A stretch of DNA of 5,225 nt from Candidatus Goldiibacteriota bacterium (GTDB taxonomy: Bacteria; Oederibacteriota; PGYV01; DSYL01): positions 1 through 5,225 of the forward strand of contig JAOAAI010000013.1 in NCBI GenBank assembly GCA_026418955.1, written 5' to 3'. The position numbers and the translations under genes are program-made. Under the pieces are notes generated by a model. That model was not told the DNA's origin, did no database searches, and worked only from the letters and a program-made list of their open reading frames with translations. Below are positions 4,995 to 5,225 of the stretch, piece after piece. The first letter of the stretch is position 1; each line of letters starts with the position of its first letter.

Positions 4995-5225
4995 TAGTTC
5001 TTACTATTTACTGATTTGTATATTTCATTTAACTTCTCTGCTAAAATTTTCCAATCAAAATATTTTTCTGCTGTTTTTCTGGCATTAAATCCAAATTTTT
5101 TTATAAGATGTGGTCTATTTAATAAAAAAATAGTTTTTTCAGCAACATCTTCTGCATAATATTTTACAGTTAGCCCTATTTTATGATTTTTAATAATCTG
5201 CGCTATATCACCCACTGGATTTGCT
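4991..5225 (-). CDS. GT4-type glycosyltransferase, C-terminal part (5' end beyond window)
   Basis: The last 77 codons of a minus-strand gene, open to the right edge of the window. There is an in-frame GTG at 5215-5213, but the frame continues upstream as ANP-VGD, so this is an internal codon. The sequence fits the end of the second Rossmann domain in GT-B glycosyltransferases of family GT4: NHKIGLTVKYYAEDVAEKT (residues 13-31 of the visible part, the 'nGllv...d.e.la..i' stretch), then LIKKFGFNARKTAEKYFDW (40-58, with the typical NAR and FxW) and a final helix ending EIYKSV. It would transfer a sugar from a nucleotide sugar, probably in polysaccharide or glycolipid synthesis; donor and acceptor cannot be told from this part. 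It converges with the metallopeptidase gene, sharing TTAA (4991-4994): the stop codons of the two genes overlap. No terminator is visible between them. It likely belongs to a different functional block from the restriction locus. Confidence 0.82.
   Translation of the reverse strand, partial: ANPVGDIAQIIKNHKIGLTVKYYAEDVAEKTIFLLNRPHLIKKFGFNARKTAEKYFDWKILAEKLNEIYKSVNSKNY

Overview
The window is a very AT-rich stretch (coding and spacer DNA alike are dominated by A/T, with heavy use of AUA, AAA, AGA and UUA codons) from an unidentified bacterium. A consensus sigma-70-type promoter (TTGACA / TATAAT) argues for Bacteria rather than Archaea. The sequence does not allow a genus to be named. It holds most of a type I restriction-modification locus, part of an accessory/defence region, and at its right edge the start of something else, apparently cell-surface polysaccharide synthesis.

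Layout, left to right. (1) 1-273, + strand: the last 90 codons of the specificity subunit HsdS; the rest of it, and presumably the methyltransferase hsdM, lie to the left outside the window. (2) 330-1067, +: a complete DUF3800-family protein, a predicted but uncharacterised nuclease-like family often found in defence loci. (3) 1068-1318: a 251-base intergenic region that is not empty. On the minus strand it carries an exact-consensus promoter (TTGACA, 18 bp, TATAAT; 1132-1161) driving a predicted RNA of about 53 nt (1125 down to 1073) made of a 7-bp hairpin followed by an intrinsic terminator. The RNA is a GC-rich island in an AT-rich background and ends about 5 bases from the stop codon of the DUF3800 gene. 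The right half of the gap holds a possible promoter for hsdR and a possible 17-codon leader ORF. (4) 1319-4390, +: complete HsdR, the nuclease/motor subunit (1023 aa). (5) 4374-4994, +: a YgjP/DUF45 zinc-metallopeptidase-like protein overlapping the end of hsdR. (6) 4991-5225, -: the C-terminal part of a GT4-type glycosyltransferase, convergent with the previous gene and sharing 4 bases with it.

How the parts fit: HsdS chooses the DNA site for the HsdMS methylase and the HsdR-containing restriction complex. HsdR translocates DNA and cleaves it. The YgjP-like protein is a common but unexplained companion of hsdR. The DUF3800 gene and its facing small RNA sit as a cassette between hsdS and hsdR.

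The most interesting signal is that facing pair: a short, strongly promoted, terminated RNA converging on a DUF3800 gene. DUF3800 genes are already known to sit beside several conserved structured RNA motifs, so this may be a member of that group or a new relative. Whether RNA and protein form a functional unit (ribonucleoprotein, RNA-controlled toxin, or antisense regulator) is inference.
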